A DNA stretch of 16,783 nucleotides from Acidobacteriota bacterium. Lineage in GTDB: Bacteria; Acidobacteriota; Vicinamibacteria; Vicinamibacterales; 2-12-FULL-66-21. Of this stretch, positions 15,020 to 16,783 are shown one piece after another. The stretch is taken from NCBI GenBank assembly GCA_020200195.1, contig JAIVJE010000099.1, positions 1 through 16,783 of the forward strand, given 5' to 3'. Each line of letters starts with the position of its first letter. Position 1 is the first letter of the stretch. The translations under genes were made by a program, and so were the position numbers. Below the pieces are notes generated by a model. The model made no database searches. It was not told the DNA's origin and saw only the letters and a program-made list of their open reading frames with translations.

Positions 15020-15696
15020 CGACGCAAGATACGTATACCGACCGCCTCTCGGATTATCTGGATGGCGAACTCGACCCCGGCGGCACCGCGCAGGTCGAAG
15101 CGCACCTCGAAGGCTGCGAGGAGTGCCGCAAGACGCTGGCAGATCTGCGCCTCGTCATCGCACACGCCGCCAACCTGCAGGACGCGGGCCCGGACGCCGA
15201 CCTTTGGCCCGGCGTGGCCGCGTGCCTTGGCGACGGACGCGGTCATGTCGCGCAGTTTCGCGCGCCGTCTCCGTCGAAGCGGTTTTCCTTCACGATGCCG
15301 CAGCTCGTTGCCGCGGCACTGGCGTTGATGGTTCTGTCGGGCAGCATGGTCTGGCTGGCACGCCTCGGCGGTGAGCGGACGGACTTCCCTGCGGTCGCCG
15401 GGCAGGCGGTCCGGCCCGAAATGACGCCAGCGAATCTGGCCGACGCGCATTTCGACGAAGCGATCAGCGATCTTCAGCAGGCGCTCGACTCCGGCCGGGG
15501 AAGCCTGGATCCTGAAACCGTGCGGGTACTCGAGCAGAATCTTCTGTCCATCGACAACGCGATCGAGCAGTGCCGCCGCGCACTTGCCGCAGACCCGGCC
15601 AACGTGTATTTGAACAGTCATCTCGCGGAAGCCAAGAAGCGGAAGCTCGCTCTGCTCCGCCGCGCGACGTCGATCGTCGCCGAGATCAAGGGTTAG
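15016..15696 (+). CDS. Membrane-anchored zinc-finger anti-sigma factor
   Basis: Protein of 226 aa that probably holds the preceding sigma factor inactive. The N-terminal cytoplasmic domain has the ZAS/zf-HC2 motif AHLEGCEEC (H30, C34, C37) after LSDYLDGELD. One membrane helix lies at about 95-117 (QLVAAALALMVLSGSMVWLARL). The periplasmic part has an Ala/Glu-rich helical section (140-226) in which 181-197 (NAIEQCRRALAADPANV) is TPR-like. The gene overlaps the sigma gene by 4 bases, the standard arrangement for sigma/anti-sigma pairs. The signal it senses is unknown. The stop (15694-15696) provides part of the AGGAG ribosome-binding site of the next gene. Confidence 0.92.
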   Translation: MTTQDTYTDRLSDYLDGELDPGGTAQVEAHLEGCEECRKTLADLRLVIAHAANLQDAGPDADLWPGVAACLGDGRGHVAQFRAPSPSKRFSFTMPQLVAAALALMVLSGSMVWLARLGGERTDFPAVAGQAVRPEMTPANLADAHFDEAISDLQQALDSGRGSLDPETVRVLEQNLLSIDNAIEQCRRALAADPANVYLNSHLAEAKKRKLALLRRATSIVAEIKG

Positions 15697-15704
15697 GAGC
15701 GTTC

Positions 15705-16538
15705 ATGACGAACAACTTCGCGGGGGAAGTGAATATCCGGACGTGGGACCGTGATTCGCTCAGGGTTCAGGCCATGCATTCGGCCAGGACCAAGGTTTCC
15801 ATACAGACCACGCCGTCCGGCATGTCCCTGAATGCCTCGGGATCGATGGGGCCGGCCGGAGCCGTGGACTACACGATCACGGCGCCCGCGTGGATGCCGA
15901 TCAAAGTCAGCGGCACCTACACGTCCGTCTCGATCGAAGGAGCGCAAAGCGAGGTGTCCGCCGACACCGTGCGCGGGGACATCGTGGTGAAGGGCGGCAC
16001 CGGTTTCGTCACCGCGAAGTCGGTGGAGGGTGAAGTGATCCTGGAGGGCGTGCGCGGCAAGGTCACGGCGAGCTCCGTGAACGAAGGCATCCGCATTACC
16101 GCCGCGAGCGGCGAGATCGTGGCCGAGACGATCAACGGGTCTATCGTGATGTCGCGCATCGAGTCGAAGAGCGCAACTGCCAGTTCGGTGAACGGCGACA
16201 TCACCTACGACGGTTCTGCGGTGGACGGCGGGCGGTACTCGTTCACCACGCACAACGGCGACATCACCATGGCGATTCCCGAGTCGTCTAATGCGACGTT
16301 CAGCATCCGTACCTACAATGGGGATTTCAAGCCATCGCTCCCGGTGACGGGCGTCGGCGAAGCCCGCCGCGGCAAGCGCCTGACCTACGTCCTCGGCAAT
16401 GGCAGCGCCGAAGTCGAGCTCGAATCGTTCGGGGGCACGATCCGGCTGCGGCGGCCGGGCATCCAGACGGCCAAAGAGAAGAAGGAGGTTCGAGGGGAGA
16501 TCAAGGCACGAGCCGTTTCAGTTCGTCGAACCAGTTGA
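15705..16538 (+). CDS. DUF4097-type beta-helical protein, N-terminus probably missing
   Basis: Protein of 277 aa built of short beta-strand repeats with recurring NGD/NGS/EGE turns (VRGDIVVKGG, VEGEVILEGV, INGSIVMSRI, VNGDITYDGS, HNGDITMAIP, YNGDFKPSLP), typical of the putative adhesin DUF4097 repeat fold. Such proteins often sit after an ECF sigma/anti-sigma pair and are normally exported. Here the ATG at 15705 (TAGGAG 7 bases upstream) leads straight into NNFAGEVNIRTWDRD, which in relatives comes after a signal peptide and about 20 more residues. No signal peptide or membrane helix is present, so export is doubtful as read. The last residues (KEKKEVRGEIKARAVSVRR) overlap the 3' end of the opposite-strand gene by 38 bases. 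Function unknown. Confidence 0.83.
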   Translation: MTNNFAGEVNIRTWDRDSLRVQAMHSARTKVSIQTTPSGMSLNASGSMGPAGAVDYTITAPAWMPIKVSGTYTSVSIEGAQSEVSADTVRGDIVVKGGTGFVTAKSVEGEVILEGVRGKVTASSVNEGIRITAASGEIVAETINGSIVMSRIESKSATASSVNGDITYDGSAVDGGRYSFTTHNGDITMAIPESSNATFSIRTYNGDFKPSLPVTGVGEARRGKRLTYVLGNGSAEVELESFGGTIRLRRPGIQTAKEKKEVRGEIKARAVSVRRTS

Positions 16539-16782
16539 GGACGACCTGGATTTGTGCCGACATGCCCGTCTGACCTTGTCCCGAAGGAACAATCCCGATC
16601 AGCCGTAGCCCGTCAGGCATGATGTCGTACGACCTCGCGGCCGTCGGGCCAGGGTTCTGAAATGGTCTGTTACTCAGGACCGGACTGCTGAATTCGATTC
16701 CTCTCGTGGTCGTAACGGTCACCACGTAGAGGCTGCCTGACGAGTAAAAGAGCTCCTTGCGGTCTGGCGACCAGAGCGGATG
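16501..16782 (-). CDS. C-terminal end of a PD40/TolB-type beta-propeller protein (partial, runs off window)
   Basis: The frame is open from the window edge to a TGA at 16501-16503 (93 residues), so the true start lies outside. It reads HPLWSPDRKELFYSSGSLYV, a WD40-like/PD40 propeller blade (the family has W-SPDG-ELFY), then RSYDIMPDGLRLIGIV and the tail QIQVVLNWFDELKRLVP. This ending is what I associate with membrane Ser/Thr kinase-propeller or TolB-like proteins of Acidobacteriota. The kinase domain, if any, is not visible. It is convergent with the DUF4097 gene, overlapping by 38 bases. A GTG at 16725 is open but internal to the blade and unlikely to be a start. Confidence 0.75.
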   Translation of the reverse strand, partial: HPLWSPDRKELFYSSGSLYVVTVTTTRGIEFSSPVLSNRPFQNPGPTAARSYDIMPDGLRLIGIVPSGQGQTGMSAQIQVVLNWFDELKRLVP

Positions 16783-16783
16783 A

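Noticed and set aside
14542..15621. Minus-strand open frame opposite the sigma and anti-sigma genes
   Set aside because: It spans two clear plus-strand genes and has no recognisable motif.

Overview
The window is GC-rich and densely coded, with many 4-base start/stop overlaps. It looks like a chromosome segment of a Gram-negative soil or sediment bacterium. The gene mix points to Acidobacteriota, perhaps the Vicinamibacteria group: an RND pump followed by a MacA/MacB-type exporter, secreted 'DFSGTW' proteins, an ECF sigma / zinc anti-sigma / DUF4097 trio, and a PD40/kinase-type C-terminus. This placement is inferred from family recollection, not from a marker gene. I see no rRNA, tRNA, CRISPR array, intact insertion sequence or prophage.

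Layout. (1) Bases 1-5857, plus strand: the end of an RND efflux pump, a MacA-like adaptor, a MacB-like ATPase, a MacB-like permease and a small secreted protein. The adaptor lacks part of its lipoyl/barrel region and changes frame there. The ATPase lacks its start and Walker A and abuts the adaptor. (2) 5858-6426: a stem-loop and folK, which is flanked by an inverted TTCCAG-type repeat. (3) 7242-6423, minus strand: a DksA/TraR zinc-finger protein and a ferritin-like protein that appears cut short. (4) 7265-7390: a GATCG-rich inverted repeat. (5) 11442-7392, minus strand: a tightly overlapping operon of a GDSL esterase lipoprotein, a YbbA-like ATPase and a YbbP-like permease. (6) 11443-11700: a divergent intergenic region holding an orphan coding scrap. 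(7) 11701-14335, plus strand: metallophosphoesterase, L,D-transpeptidase and M23 peptidase. (8) 14390-16538, plus strand: ECF sigma factor, zinc-finger anti-sigma factor and a DUF4097 protein without a signal peptide. (9) 16782-16501, minus strand: the C-terminal end of a PD40-type beta-propeller protein.

Functional picture. Most genes concern the envelope: drug or metabolite efflux, release of hydrophobic or lipid-like molecules (YbbAP with esterase), peptidoglycan cross-linking and trimming, and a sigma/anti-sigma pair that may sense envelope state. FolK and the DksA-like protein are housekeeping or regulatory genes.

I do not find a convincing new biological system. The most notable signal is a set of clean breaks inside otherwise well-preserved genes: two in the macAB segment, one in the ferritin-like gene and possibly one at the start of the DUF4097 gene. 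Either the assembly has lost short stretches here or these are recent real deletions. Raw reads would settle it. The intergenic inverted repeats are the other feature worth attention.
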